The notes under the pieces are model-generated. The model was not told where the DNA came from, did not search any database, and saw nothing but the letters and a program-made list of their open reading frames with translations. Positions 26,803 through 35,699 of a stretch of 64,000 nt of DNA are shown piece after piece. The stretch is from Bog-473 sp963817735. GTDB lineage: Bacteria; Actinomycetota; Acidimicrobiia; Acidimicrobiales; RAAP-2. The DNA lies in contig CAWFPP010000001.1 in assembly GCA_963817735.1 (NCBI GenBank), forward strand, positions 344,730-408,729. Direction: 5' to 3'. A program made the position numbers and the translations under genes. Numbering within the stretch: the first letter of the stretch is position 1; each line of letters begins with the position of its first letter.

Positions 26803-28039
26803 TCAGGCGCCGACGCGGGCGGACGGGGTGAACGCCACGGGAATGTGCTTGACGCCATTGATGAACTGGGACTGCAGGCGCTGCACCTCGCCGTCCTGGC
26901 GAATGTCGGGCATGCGGTCGAGCAGGTGCTCGAACATCACCCGGATCTCCATGCGGGCCAGGTTGGTCCCGAGGCAGAAGTGGGGGCCGCCGCCGCCGAA
27001 GGCGATGTGGGGATTGGGGTCGCGGCCGATGTCGAAGGTGTCGGGGTCGGCGAAGACGTCCTCGTCCCGGTTGGCCGACGCGTGGAAGAAGACGACCTTG
27101 TCCCCGGCGGCGATCTTGGTGCCGCTGAGCTCGGTGTCCACCATGGCGGTGCGGCGGAAGTTCATGACGGGCGTGACGAAGCGGAGCATCTCGTCCACCG
27201 CGGAGGGCAGCAGGCTGCGGTCGCCGAGGAGGCGCTGCCACTGGTCGGGGTACTGGAAGAAGGCGTGCATGGCGCCGGACATGAGGTTGCGGGTGGTCTC
27301 GTTGCCGGCGACGGTGAGCAGCAGGAAGAAGAGCTCGAGCTCCATGTCGCTCAGGCGCTCCCCGTCGATCTCGACGGTGGTGAGGGCGCTCATGAGGTCG
27401 GCGTGGGGGTCGATGCGCTTCTTGGCGAACAGCTCGGAGGCGTAGGCGTAGAGCTCCATGGCGGACGTCAGCGCCAGCTCCGTGCTGGCCCTGGTACTCG
27501 GGGTCCTCGTTGCCGACCATGCGGTTGGACCACTCGAACATGCGGTGGCGGTCCTCCTGCGGCACGCCGAGGAGCTCGGCGATGACCTGCAGGGGGAGCT
27601 CGGCGGAGACGTCGGTGACGAAGTCGGCCCGGCCGGCCTCGATGACCTCGTCGATGATGGCGTCGGTGGCGCGGTGGATGCTCGCCTCGAGGTCGCGCAC
27701 CATGCGGGGGGTGAAGCCCTTGTTGACGAGGCGCCGGTAGCGGGTGTGGAGGGGAGGGTCCATGTTGACCATCATGAGGCTCTGCTGGGCGATCTCGTCC
27801 TCGTCGAGCTCGAAGGGCATGGTGCCCTGGGCGGCGGAGCTGAAGCGCTCGTAGTCCCGGTTCACGGTGACGCAGTCCTCGTATCTCGTCACCGCCCAGA
27901 AGCCGGGACCGCCGGGCTCGTCCTGCCAGTGCACGGGGTCGTGGCGGCGCAGATACGCCAGCCAGGCGTGGGGGACTCCGGCCACGTAGGACCGTGAGTC
28001 GGAGAGGTCGACCGGGGAAACGTCGGCGAGGGTGCTCAT
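26803..28039 (-). pseudogene. Cytochrome P450, frameshifted
   Basis: The N-terminal frame from ATG 28039 runs through the B-C helix region (MMVNMDPPLHTRYRRLVNKGF). The C-terminal frame has the I-helix oxygen-activation motif VAGNETTRN, the K-helix DEMLRF and the haem loop FGGGGPHFCLG with its axial Cys. The shift is near 27475, after EDPEYQGQHGA; one indel gives a normal bacterial P450 of about 410 residues. The pattern resembles actinobacterial CYP125/142/124-like clans, but subfamily is not determined. Operon partner of TetR and LLM genes suggests oxidation of a hydrophobic or steroid-like substrate. Confidence 0.85.
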
Positions 28040-28063
28040 GGCGTGACAACTCCTCTGAGAACA

Positions 28064-28082
28064 ATCGGACACTCTGTCCGAT
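28064..28082 (-). promoter_or_regulatory. Perfect 19-bp TetR-type operator
   Basis: ATCGGACA-CTC-TGTCCGAT is a perfect inverted repeat with 8-bp arms, 25 bases upstream of the P450 start. Its size and symmetry are those of TetR-family operators, and a TetR gene lies in the same operon. Confidence 0.7.
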
Positions 28083-28185
28083 ACCTCGGATCGTACGTCC
28101 AGGGTCCTCGGATGTCAATGTTCGCTCGGGACGGGCCTCGACCTCGACTCGAGGGTCAGATGTGCTGCGGGTCGGGGCGGGCGGC

Positions 28186-28519
28186 CTACGCAGAGGGCGG
28201 GTCGGTGGGCGACGCCGGCACGACAGCGATCGACTTCGTCGGATCGTCCGGGTCGAGGATCACCCGGACCCGGGTATCGGCGTCGGGGGGCTCGCCCGGC
28301 ACGGCGGCCACGATTGCGACCTCGTCGGCCCGGGGAGCGAAGACGGCCTGCAGACCGCGGGCGATTCCGGTGCCGACGCTGCCGAGAGCGGACTCCTTGC
28401 GCCAGCGGTCGAACCCCTGCGGAGCGGCCTCATCGGAGTCTTGCTCCAGAGCGTGCGGCTTCGGAAGGTCTGACGGTTTCGCTCGGCTCGCTCCCGCCCT
28501 CCGATCCCATGCGTCTCAT
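28186..28519 (-). pseudogene. Conserved-type hypothetical protein, split by a frameshift
   Basis: No single frame gives this gene, but two minus frames join into one. From ATG 28519 the first reads MRRMGSEGGSEPSETV. The second, entered near 28468, continues KPHALEQDSDEAAPQGFDRW, then KESALGSVGTGIARGLQAVF, then strands with DEVAIVAAVPGE and RVRVILDPDDP, stopping at TAG 28186. The second part is plainly codon-like and structured, yet it lacks any start of its own. The restored protein is about 110 residues. It resembles a small conserved actinobacterial protein of unknown function, from memory only. Confidence 0.6.
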
Positions 28520-28653
28520 CCTCGCAGAGTCCGGTGGTGCTGCACCCGGCAGCCGAAGTCTTTGCGGTGCACCGTCCGATCCCCAATCGGACCGATGACC
28601 GAAGCTAGCGTCATTGCGATGCGGGAACCTGGGACCTGGGAGGCACGCGTGCA

Positions 28654-29427
28654 ATGCTCGGCGCGCTGATCGGTCTCTGTGCGCTCCTCGGGCTCGCGGT
28701 CGGCTCTTTTCTGAACGTCGTCATCTACCGGGTGCCGAAGGGCCAGTCGGTCGTGTCGCCTCGCTCAGCGTGTCCGGCCTGTGGGACCCAGCTCGCCGAA
28801 CGCGACAACATTCCCGTCGTCTCGTGGCTGCTGCTGCGGGGCCGGTGCCGGACCTGTCACGAGCCGATCTCCCCTCGGTACCCCCTCGTCGAGCTCGGCT
28901 GCGCCGCCCTGTTCGCGGGCTTGGCAGCGCGCTTCGGCTACGACTGGGCGCTGCCGGCCTATCTCGTCCTGTTCGCCGGCCTGCTGGCCCTCTCCGTCAT
29001 CGACGTCGAGACGCTCCTTTTGCCGAAGGTGATTGTCTGGCCCCTGTCGGTGGCTGTGGCGGCGCTCTTCGTCCTGGCCGCCGGGATCACCGGTCAGTGG
29101 CACGACCTGCTGATCGGCGTCATCTCCGGGGCGGCCTGGTTCGTCCTCTTCTACGTCATGAACCTCGCCAGTCCACGGATGCTGGGCTACGGCGATGTGC
29201 GGCTCGCCCCCGTGTTGGGTCTGGCTCTGGGCTGGCTCGGATGGCGCTACGTGCTCCTCGGCTTCTTCGCCGGCAACCTCATCGGTGCGATCGTCGGGAT
29301 CGCCCTCATCGCCTCGAAGCGGATCAGCCGGCAACAGCAGATCCCGTACGGCGTCTTCCTGGCCCTGGGCTGCGCGGTCGCCGTGTTCGCCGGCTCCGGA
29401 CTGCTCCGACCCTTCTCTCCGCACTGA
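28654..29427 (+). CDS. pilD: Prepilin peptidase/N-methyltransferase (PilD)
   Basis: A 257-residue polytopic enzyme with the zinc-type motifs CPACG and CRTC in the first cytoplasmic loop, the first aspartyl-protease Asp in DVETLLLP and the second in GYGDVRLAPVLG (the GxGD motif). It removes the leader peptide of type IV prepilins and methylates the new N-terminus at the membrane. It lies on the opposite strand to the other pilus genes and supplies the maturation enzyme for the pilin at 31389-31902. Confidence 0.92.
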   Translation: MLGALIGLCALLGLAVGSFLNVVIYRVPKGQSVVSPRSACPACGTQLAERDNIPVVSWLLLRGRCRTCHEPISPRYPLVELGCAALFAGLAARFGYDWALPAYLVLFAGLLALSVIDVETLLLPKVIVWPLSVAVAALFVLAAGITGQWHDLLIGVISGAAWFVLFYVMNLASPRMLGYGDVRLAPVLGLALGWLGWRYVLLGFFAGNLIGAIVGIALIASKRISRQQQIPYGVFLALGCAVAVFAGSGLLRPFSPH

Positions 29428-29453
29428 GCCGTCACGCGGCCCGGGAAGAGTCT

Positions 29454-30176
29454 TTAGCGAACGATCTCCATGCGCAGTCCCAGCTCGTCCCATTCGGGAT
29501 CCTGTGGGATGCGGATGGCGGCTCGGGCGAAGATCCGACGCGCCGTCCACACGAAGGCGGAGACATCGATGAGGTGGGACAGCGAGGCTCCCGGCACCTC
29601 TGAGGAAAGGATTCTCTCGGAGCCGGGGAACTTGGCGCGCAAGACTCTTCGTCGTTCCTCGAGGCCGGCCTCCGAGTGCTTGGACCACTGCATCGGTTGA
29701 CCTTCGTTGAGCTCGTAGAAGCACACGTCGGAGTGGACCTCGTAGACGGTCCGCTGCCGGAACGGAGCCATGTCGGCCGCGACCTCCCGGTAGCGGGGGA
29801 GGAGCGTCATGCTGATCGCATCGAGATGCTCGTCCACGAACTCGAGCTCGTTGGTGCTGGACCGCACCGGGGCGCTCTGAATGGAAGAGCCCCGCTTCGG
29901 CCCAAGGAGGGTCCGCGCTTCACGGTCGCACGTTCGACCACCGGCGGCGGCGGCGTCGAGGTAGCCCACGGGGGCATTCAGCGCGATGGTGGCGAAGGTT
30001 GGTCGTTGATCGACCACCTCGGAGAAGGGGGAGACGAGGAAGGGCGCCTCCGGCGCAAAAACTGTTCCCTGTAGTTTCGCGGGCGCGACCAGCCACGCCG
30101 GTCCGCACGGGGTCACTCCCGCGACGACCGAGTACGGGAGGTCAGGCCCCCGTCGAGAGACCGTGCTCGCTGTCAC
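29454..30176 (-). CDS. DUF429 family protein (predicted RNase H-like fold)
   Basis: The 240-residue product matches DUF429 in its core VGYLDAAAAGGRTCDREARTLLGPKRGSS and its VYEVHSDVCFYELNEGQPM segment. DUF429 is predicted to adopt an RNase H-like nuclease fold, but activity is unproven. GTG 30176 overlaps the pilT stop (GTGA), fixing both the start and the co-transcription. Why a DUF429 protein is tied to the retraction ATPase is unclear. Confidence 0.75.
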   Translation of the reverse strand: MTASTVSRRGPDLPYSVVAGVTPCGPAWLVAPAKLQGTVFAPEAPFLVSPFSEVVDQRPTFATIALNAPVGYLDAAAAGGRTCDREARTLLGPKRGSSIQSAPVRSSTNELEFVDEHLDAISMTLLPRYREVAADMAPFRQRTVYEVHSDVCFYELNEGQPMQWSKHSEAGLEERRRVLRAKFPGSERILSSEVPGASLSHLIDVSAFVWTARRIFARAAIRIPQDPEWDELGLRMEIVR

Positions 30177-31273
30177 GCAGTCGCGTAGGCGGGCCCAGGC
30201 TGCGCCATGATGCGGGTGAGCTCCTTGGGGTGCGAGGTGATGGACAGCGCATCCTCGTAGTCGACGATATGTGCCAGGCACAGCTCCGCCAGGCTCGCCT
30301 CGAGAGAGCACATGCCCTCCGCCTGATTCGTCGTGATGAGGTTCGGAATCTGGTGGGTCTTGCCCTCCCGGATGATGTTCCGCACAGGGTGATTGGCGAT
30401 CAGGATCTCGAATGCGGCGACCATGCCGCCATTGGCCTTCGGCACCAACCGCTGCGCGATGACCGCACTCAGGGATGACCCGAGCTGGACCCGGATCTGG
30501 TCCTGCCGCCAGGCGGGGAAGACGTCGATGATTCGGTCGATCGCCTGCGCGGCGTCGTTGGTGTGCAGGGTCGAGAAGACGAGGTGACCCGTCTCGGCCA
30601 GCGTCAGGGCGAGCTGAATGGACTCGAGGTCGCGCATCTCACCCACCAACAGGACGTCGGGGTCCTCACGCAGGGCCGAACGCAGCGCCCGCTCGAAGGA
30701 GGGACTGTCGGTCCCGACCTCTCTCTGCGTCACTGCGGACAAACCGTGCTTGTGCACATATTCGATCGGGTCCTCGATCGTCAGGATGTGCACCGACCGC
30801 GTCTCGTTGATGCGGGCGATGATGGAGGCCAGGGTGGTCGACTTTCCGGACCCGGTCGGCCCGGTCAGGAGCACCAGACCCCGGGGCTGACGGGCGAGCC
30901 ACTCGGCGACCGGAGGCAGGCCGAGCTCTTCGAAGGTGGGGATGTCCGAGGGGATCATGCGGAGCGCGAGGGCGGTCTCACCCTTCTGCGTGAACGCACT
31001 GCCACGAAGGCGGGCCCGGTCGAGCCAGCTCAACGAGAAGTCGACGTCCTGCTGTTCTGCGAACGTCCGCTTGTTTTCGGGCGACAGCATGCCCTGGACG
31101 ATCTCGTCGATGAGCTCACCGGTCAGGACAGGGGTGTTCTCGATGGCGCTCAGCTTGCCGTCGACCCGGATCCTGGGCTCGGAGCCCGTCGCCAGCAACA
31201 GGTCAGATCCCTGGCGGTCCCAGAGCACTTGCAGCCATGGTGAGATGGTCTCGATGTTGGGTTCGCTCTTCAT
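30173..31273 (-). CDS. pilT: Type IV pilus retraction ATPase PilT
   Basis: A 366-residue secretion ATPase with Walker A GPTGSGKSTT, an Asp box (ILTIEDPIEYVH), Walker B DVLLVGEMRD, the His box HLVFSTLHTNDA and the PilT-type C-terminal NIIREGKTHQIPN (compare AIRNLIREGK). The last motif separates PilT retraction motors from PilB assembly motors. It would power pilus disassembly and twitching or DNA uptake from the cytoplasmic face. It follows the pilin gene after a strong hairpin. Confidence 0.93.
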   Translation of the reverse strand: MKSEPNIETISPWLQVLWDRQGSDLLLATGSEPRIRVDGKLSAIENTPVLTGELIDEIVQGMLSPENKRTFAEQQDVDFSLSWLDRARLRGSAFTQKGETALALRMIPSDIPTFEELGLPPVAEWLARQPRGLVLLTGPTGSGKSTTLASIIARINETRSVHILTIEDPIEYVHKHGLSAVTQREVGTDSPSFERALRSALREDPDVLLVGEMRDLESIQLALTLAETGHLVFSTLHTNDAAQAIDRIIDVFPAWRQDQIRVQLGSSLSAVIAQRLVPKANGGMVAAFEILIANHPVRNIIREGKTHQIPNLITTNQAEGMCSLEASLAELCLAHIVDYEDALSITSHPKELTRIMAQPGPAYATA

Positions 31274-31306
31274 TGGATCCCCCTCTTGATGTGTTATCGG
31301 TGAAGT

Positions 31307-31341
31307 CCAAAGCGCCCGGCCCAGGGGGCCGGGCGCTTTGG
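31307..31341 (-). terminator. 15-bp GC-rich hairpin between pilin and pilT
   Basis: CCAAAGCGCCCGGCC pairs perfectly with GGCCGGGCGCTTTGG around a 5-base loop. It lies 48 bases after the pilin stop and 34 bases before pilT. There is no run of T after it on the minus strand, so it may act as a partial terminator or mRNA-stabilising stem that sets a high pilin to PilT ratio. Confidence 0.65.
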
Positions 31342-31388
31342 TTCACCTAACTTCGCTTTGTAGCTTCGTTACTTCTGCCAACTTTGGC

Positions 31389-31902
31389 CTACAGCGCGGA
31401 GTCGTTGCACCCCGTGGTGGAGGTCTCGCTGTCGTAGTCCACCAGCGCGTGGCCGGGAACGCCAACCCACACCGAGCCCGTAGCCGGAGCCGGAGGACCA
31501 CCGGGGATGGCTCGTGCCGGCGGCAGTATTGTTGACGCCAGTCGTGTTGTCCGTGACGCTGTCGCCGTTCAGAGCGACGATGTAGGCGGTGTTGTTCGCC
31601 GCCGCGTGCAGGAATGGTCCACCATTCGAATCGGCAAGCAACTGGTTCGTTGTGGTCGGCACCGCGTTGCTTGGATTCTCCGGAGAGTTCTCGTACGCAG
31701 ACACGGCAATCTCGTAGGTCTTCGCGTCCGATTGGCACGCAGCCTGAGCGCTCTGGCCGGTGATGCCAGTCAGAGCGAAGATGACTGTCGCGGCAAGGAT
31801 GCCGAGGACCACGATGACAATCAGGAGCTCGATAAGGGTGAAGCCGGGCTCCAACTCGACGCCCCTACGGCGCGCCACTGTTTCACGTATGTGCCTAATC
31901 AT
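31389..31902 (-). pseudogene. pilA: Type IV major pilin (PilA-like), C-terminus frameshifted
   Basis: From ATG 31902 a 20-residue basic leader ends in Gly, followed by FTLIELLIVIVVLGILAATV, the class III prepilin cleavage site with Glu at +5 and the hydrophobic assembly helix. One Cys lies in AACQSD. The frame as given runs on into nonsense after GYGLGVGW. Shifting one base near 31463 gives PGHALVDYDSETSTTGCNDSAL and a stop at 31389, which supplies a second Cys for the usual C-terminal disulfide. The restored pilin is about 170 residues. Confidence 0.83.
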
Positions 31903-31997
31903 GTGCGGTGATACCGCCTTTCGGTTTGGGCAACCGGAAACCATCCAGCTGCAGGGTGTCTCCATCGCCAATCAGGAGAGATTGAAACGTACCACTT

Positions 31998-32024
31998 TTA
32001 TCGGTAGGAAAGCTATGTTCTTAA
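31998..32024 (-). promoter_or_regulatory. Possible sigma-28/WhiG-type promoter for pilin gene
   Basis: On the minus strand TTAAGAAC, 11 bases, then ACCGATAA resembles the sigma-28 consensus TAAAGTTT-N11-GCCGATAA. It lies 96 bases before the pilin ATG within a 227-base AT-richer gap (31903-32129) that contains no gene. The -35 part is only a partial match. Confidence 0.35.
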
Positions 32025-32129
32025 GCCAGTTTATTGCGATTATTCCTACAATGTTGTGTGTGTTGAGCACTGATTTCGCTGCATCCGTCAAGATATTCGA
32101 GGGTAGTTGTGGTTGCATTGTGAATGCAT

Positions 32130-33338
32130 CTATTGGATCTTCACCTGGTGGTAGATGCCGTACATGGCAGAGACCAGAGCGACGGCCACGAAGCCGACGA
32201 TGACTCCCATGAAGATGATCACCGCCGGCTCGAAGAGCCCGGTGAAGCGCTTGAGCTTCACGTCGAGCTCGCGGTCGTAGAAGTTGGCCGCGGTCGCGAG
32301 CTGCGCATCGAGCGTTCCTGTCTCCTCTCCCACGCGGAACATCTGCCGCGCCGCGCCGGGGAAGAGACCTGTCTCGCCAAGTGGCTCCGCCAGTCCGCGA
32401 CCCTCCATCATTTCGTCCCGGACGGTGTTGAGCCCCTGGCGGTAGACCGCGTTGTTCGCGGAGTCTGCGGTCACCTTCATGGCGTCGGGCAGCGCGACGC
32501 CCGCCTTGATCATGGACGACAGGATCCGGCAGACGCGTTCGATGATGGCGGTCTTCACGAGGTCCCCCAGAATCGGGAGCTTGAGGACAACGGAGTCGAG
32601 CCATGCCTTCCCACCGTGGGATCGGCGCAGCGCGATGACGCCGACTATCACCGCGACGATCCCACCGAGGATGGCGAACCACCAATTGCTGACGAAGTTC
32701 GAGACGCTGAGGAGCATGCGTGTCGGCAGCGGAAGTTGGGCGTTGAACGATTTGAAGAAGACCACGAACTTCGGCATGACGAAGGTCGCTAGGACGACCA
32801 CGACCAAGACCGCCATGACCGCCACGACGGCGGGGTAGATCAACGCTCCAGTTATCTTCCCCCGGGCCACGATGTCACGATCGATGTAGTCCGCCAGCTG
32901 GTCCAGGACGACGTCGAGGTTTCCAGTGAGCTCGGCCGAGGTGAGCATGCCGATGTAGTAATTCGGGAAGGCCTCCGGGTGAGCGGCCGCAGCCGAGGCG
33001 AAGGTGTCGCCGGCCTGAATACGGTCGATCATGTCAAGGAGAGCTTTCTTCAGCAGCTTGTCGGGCGTCTCGGTCGAGATCACCTCGAGCGCTTCCATGA
33101 TGGGGATCCCCGCCTGCACGAAGACGCTGAGCTGGCGCGAGAAGTGCATGACGTCCTTGCGCGGGACCAGCTTCTTCGTGACTTCGAACTGCAGGATGCT
33201 CTTTTTTTCCGAGACGTCGATCGTCTGGTAGCCCCGCTCCAGTAGGGCGAGGTGGGCAGCGCTCCGCGAGGTTGCGGCCTCCGTGCCGGAGACCTTCTGT
33301 CCCGCGCCGTCGACTGCGCTGTAGCGGTACTTTTCCAT
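32130..33338 (-). CDS. pilC: Type IV pilus inner-membrane platform protein PilC
   Basis: A 402-residue type II secretion F family protein with two repeated T2SSF domains: RKDVMHFSRQLSVFVQAGIPIMEALEVI near residues 60-90 and the second after the first membrane helix region (VKTAIIERVCRILSSMIKAGVALPDAM). Three membrane helices are visible, the last near the C-terminus. It is the rotor or platform that the PilB and PilT ATPases act on. Spacing of 18 bases to pilB indicates one operon. Confidence 0.93.
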   Translation of the reverse strand: MEKYRYSAVDGAGQKVSGTEAATSRSAAHLALLERGYQTIDVSEKKSILQFEVTKKLVPRKDVMHFSRQLSVFVQAGIPIMEALEVISTETPDKLLKKALLDMIDRIQAGDTFASAAAAHPEAFPNYYIGMLTSAELTGNLDVVLDQLADYIDRDIVARGKITGALIYPAVVAVMAVLVVVVLATFVMPKFVVFFKSFNAQLPLPTRMLLSVSNFVSNWWFAILGGIVAVIVGVIALRRSHGGKAWLDSVVLKLPILGDLVKTAIIERVCRILSSMIKAGVALPDAMKVTADSANNAVYRQGLNTVRDEMMEGRGLAEPLGETGLFPGAARQMFRVGEETGTLDAQLATAANFYDRELDVKLKRFTGLFEPAVIIFMGVIVGFVAVALVSAMYGIYHQVKIQ

Positions 33339-33356
33339 GGCTCGTCCGTTCCTGAC

Positions 33357-35189
33357 CTAAAGGGAGTAGATGCTGCGGATCACTTCGGCGATGGTGGTGG
33401 TGTCCTCGGCAACGAGACCGATGGCCTCTTCGCGGAGTGTGCGCATTCCCTGTTTCTGAGCCAGGCGGCGCAACTCGTCCTGGGTCGCCCATCCGACGAT
33501 GAGTCGCTTGATCTCTGGGGTCATCTGCAAGAGCTCGTAGACGCCGATCCGGTCCTGGTACCCGGTCTGGCCGCAGAAGTTGCAACCGGTGCCATGGTAG
33601 AAGTCGGTTTTCGGCGCACCGCCGCTCTCCTCGTAGAAGGTCATCTCTTCACTGGTCGGCGTGTAGCTGGTCTTGCACGACGGGCAGATGCGCCGTACCA
33701 GGCGCTGGCCCACGATTGCGAGGACCGAGGAGGCGATCAGGAACGACTCGATTCCCATGTCGAGGAAGCGGTGGAGGGCCGAGACGGAGTCCGTGGCGTG
33801 CAGCGACGAGAGCACCAAGTGACCCGTCAGGGCGGACTGGACGGCGATACGGGCCGTTTCGACATCTCGGATCTCGCCGACAAGGATCACGTCGGGGTCC
33901 TGCCGCAAAATCGACTTGAGGCCCGTGGCAAACGTCAGGCCGGCCTGCTCGTTGGTCTGAATCTGGTTGATGGACGGGAAGACGTACTCGACCGGGTCCT
34001 CGATCGTCATGACGTTTTTCGTCGGATCAGCGACCTCGGTCAGCGTGGCGTAGAGCGTGGTCGTCTTTCCGCTACCGGTCGGTCCTGCGCAGATGACCAT
34101 CCCGAAGGGAGCCTTGACCAGGCGCGAGTAGGTCTCGTGCGTGTCCGTCGGCATCCCGAGGTCGTGGAGCCGCAGAACGGAGCGGTTCTTGTCGAGGATT
34201 CGCATCACGCACTTCTCGCCCCAGATGGTGGCGGCGGTGGCGACCCGGACGTCGGTTTCCTTGCCGTCGATCACCGTAGTGAGCTGGCCGTCCTGGGGGC
34301 GGCGCCGCTCCACGATGTTCATTCCCGCCATGATCTTGATGCGACTGACGAGCCCGACGCCCATGGCTTCTGGCAGCATGAGCACTTCCTTCAGGGCGCC
34401 GTCGATCCGGAAGCGCACCCTGACGACGTCCTGCGACGGCTCGATGTGCACGTCCGAGGCGCGGTCCCGCTTGGCCTGCGTCAAGATCCGGGTGACGACC
34501 TGGACGATGGGAGCGTCGTCGGCGACGACCTCGGCTTCGGTCGAGTCATCCTTCCGGCGCGTGCCCTCGACGGCCTTGAAGGCCTCGACGAGCTGGTCCA
34601 CGCCACCGATGGCCCGGTAGCTGCTGTCGATCGCCCACTGGATGTCGGATGCCGGTGCCAGCACGAAGCGGATCGGGTGATCCGTGGACTGGGTGAGGAG
34701 CGCCCGGACCGTGACGGACGGCTGGTCGGCCACCGCCACCTGCAGGCCGTCATCGTCGAGTTGGATCGGCATCGCCATGTGCTCTCGTGCGACGTTTTCC
34801 GGAATGAGTGTGAGCACGTCAGGCTGTGGGGTATTGCGCCTGAGGTCGACGACCTGCATGTGGAGGAGGTCCGCCAGGAACAGGGTCAGTTCCCGGTCGT
34901 TCATGGCACCCATGGCCACGAGGGTCTCGCCGATCCGCTTGCCCGTCCCGTTCTGGACGATCAGGGCTTGGGCAACATCGTCCTCGCTGACCAGCCCGCG
35001 TCGTACGAGGAGAGAGCCGAAGGGTTCAGAGGCCGAGGCAGGGCGGACGGGTGTGTCAGGACGGTTCTCGGGCTCGTCGACCGCCACGCCCACCGCCATA
35101 CCCTCGACATCGGTGGGCGCCGACGATCCGTTGTGATCGTTGGCGTTCCCTGCAGTGTGGTGGACCTTTTCCTTGCGTCCGAGTTTCAA
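33357..35189 (-). CDS. pilB: Type IV pilus assembly ATPase PilB
   Basis: A 610-residue GspE/PilB ATPase. An N-terminal MshEN-type domain (FGSLLVRRGLVSEDDVAQAL onward) may bind cyclic di-GMP. The motor part has Walker A GPTGSGKTTT, Asp box MTIEDPVEYVFP, Walker B DVILVGEIRD and His box HLVLSSLHATDS, and the zinc motif CPSC followed by CNFC. The start is a TTG at 35189 with an AGGAA ribosome site upstream. It drives pilus extension. A structured element lies in its leader at 35333-35401. Confidence 0.93.
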   Translation of the reverse strand: MKLGRKEKVHHTAGNANDHNGSSAPTDVEGMAVGVAVDEPENRPDTPVRPASASEPFGSLLVRRGLVSEDDVAQALIVQNGTGKRIGETLVAMGAMNDRELTLFLADLLHMQVVDLRRNTPQPDVLTLIPENVAREHMAMPIQLDDDGLQVAVADQPSVTVRALLTQSTDHPIRFVLAPASDIQWAIDSSYRAIGGVDQLVEAFKAVEGTRRKDDSTEAEVVADDAPIVQVVTRILTQAKRDRASDVHIEPSQDVVRVRFRIDGALKEVLMLPEAMGVGLVSRIKIMAGMNIVERRRPQDGQLTTVIDGKETDVRVATAATIWGEKCVMRILDKNRSVLRLHDLGMPTDTHETYSRLVKAPFGMVICAGPTGSGKTTTLYATLTEVADPTKNVMTIEDPVEYVFPSINQIQTNEQAGLTFATGLKSILRQDPDVILVGEIRDVETARIAVQSALTGHLVLSSLHATDSVSALHRFLDMGIESFLIASSVLAIVGQRLVRRICPSCKTSYTPTSEEMTFYEESGGAPKTDFYHGTGCNFCGQTGYQDRIGVYELLQMTPEIKRLIVGWATQDELRRLAQKQGMRTLREEAIGLVAEDTTTIAEVIRSIYSL

Positions 35190-35332
35190 CGGGGTTCCTG
35201 ACTGTCAGTGCGGCTCCCCTGCGGGCGCTCGCGTCGGTCCCGAGCTTCCGCCCCTCGGTACATCGCCAAGCCCGGAGGGCGGTTCATGTCAGTGGCCCAT
35301 CCACTCGACATTCGTGCTCTGTCATAGGTAGT

Positions 35333-35401
35333 CGGCACGCTGCCCCCGGGGGTTTAGGTGCTCGAGCGTCCCGCTCGAGGGGGATTGTGGGGCGCGTGCC
35401 G
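35333..35401 (-). other. Candidate structured RNA element in pilB leader
   Basis: CGGCACGC (35333-35340) pairs with GCGTGCCG (35394-35401), and after a one-base bulge GCCCC (35342-35346) pairs with GGGGC (35389-35393), giving a 13-pair stem. Inside, CTCGAGCG-TCC-CGCTCGAG (35361-35379) forms a second 8-bp hairpin, leaving an asymmetric internal loop. It lies in a gene-free stretch of about 510 bases (35190-35699) upstream of pilB. It matches no riboswitch class I know. Minus strand is assumed from pilB direction. Confidence 0.45.
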
Positions 35402-35699
35402 CAACGGGCCCCGCGTCAAGCGCCCGACGACCGCATTGCGCCTGCTTGTGCTGCCTCGCCAATTTTCACTCCCGTGGGCGGACCGCCTCCGCCGGAGGAA
35501 AGGGAAATGGTAGCCCGGCTACGTCCGTTGAAAACGTATGTCGGATGCCTGGGGGGCCCGTGGAGTCGTGCTTCGGTCATCGCCCTCGAGCCAACGGCGC
35601 ATCCATTGCGTAAATATGGCTGATGACGCAATAATATTGTATTAAGTGGAAATGTATGGATGGATGTCGCACCGGAACGGCGTCAGAGTGTGTCGAAAC

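Noticed and set aside
30999..31040. Second promoter-like TTGAC elements and scattered GGGAC half sites inside coding regions
   Set aside because: Isolated half sites are expected often in GC-rich DNA and lack the paired spacing seen at the four intergenic sites.
31903..32129. Possible cyclic di-GMP riboswitch in the pilin leader
   Set aside because: There are two short hairpins near the start codon, but the conserved class I and class II core sequences are absent.
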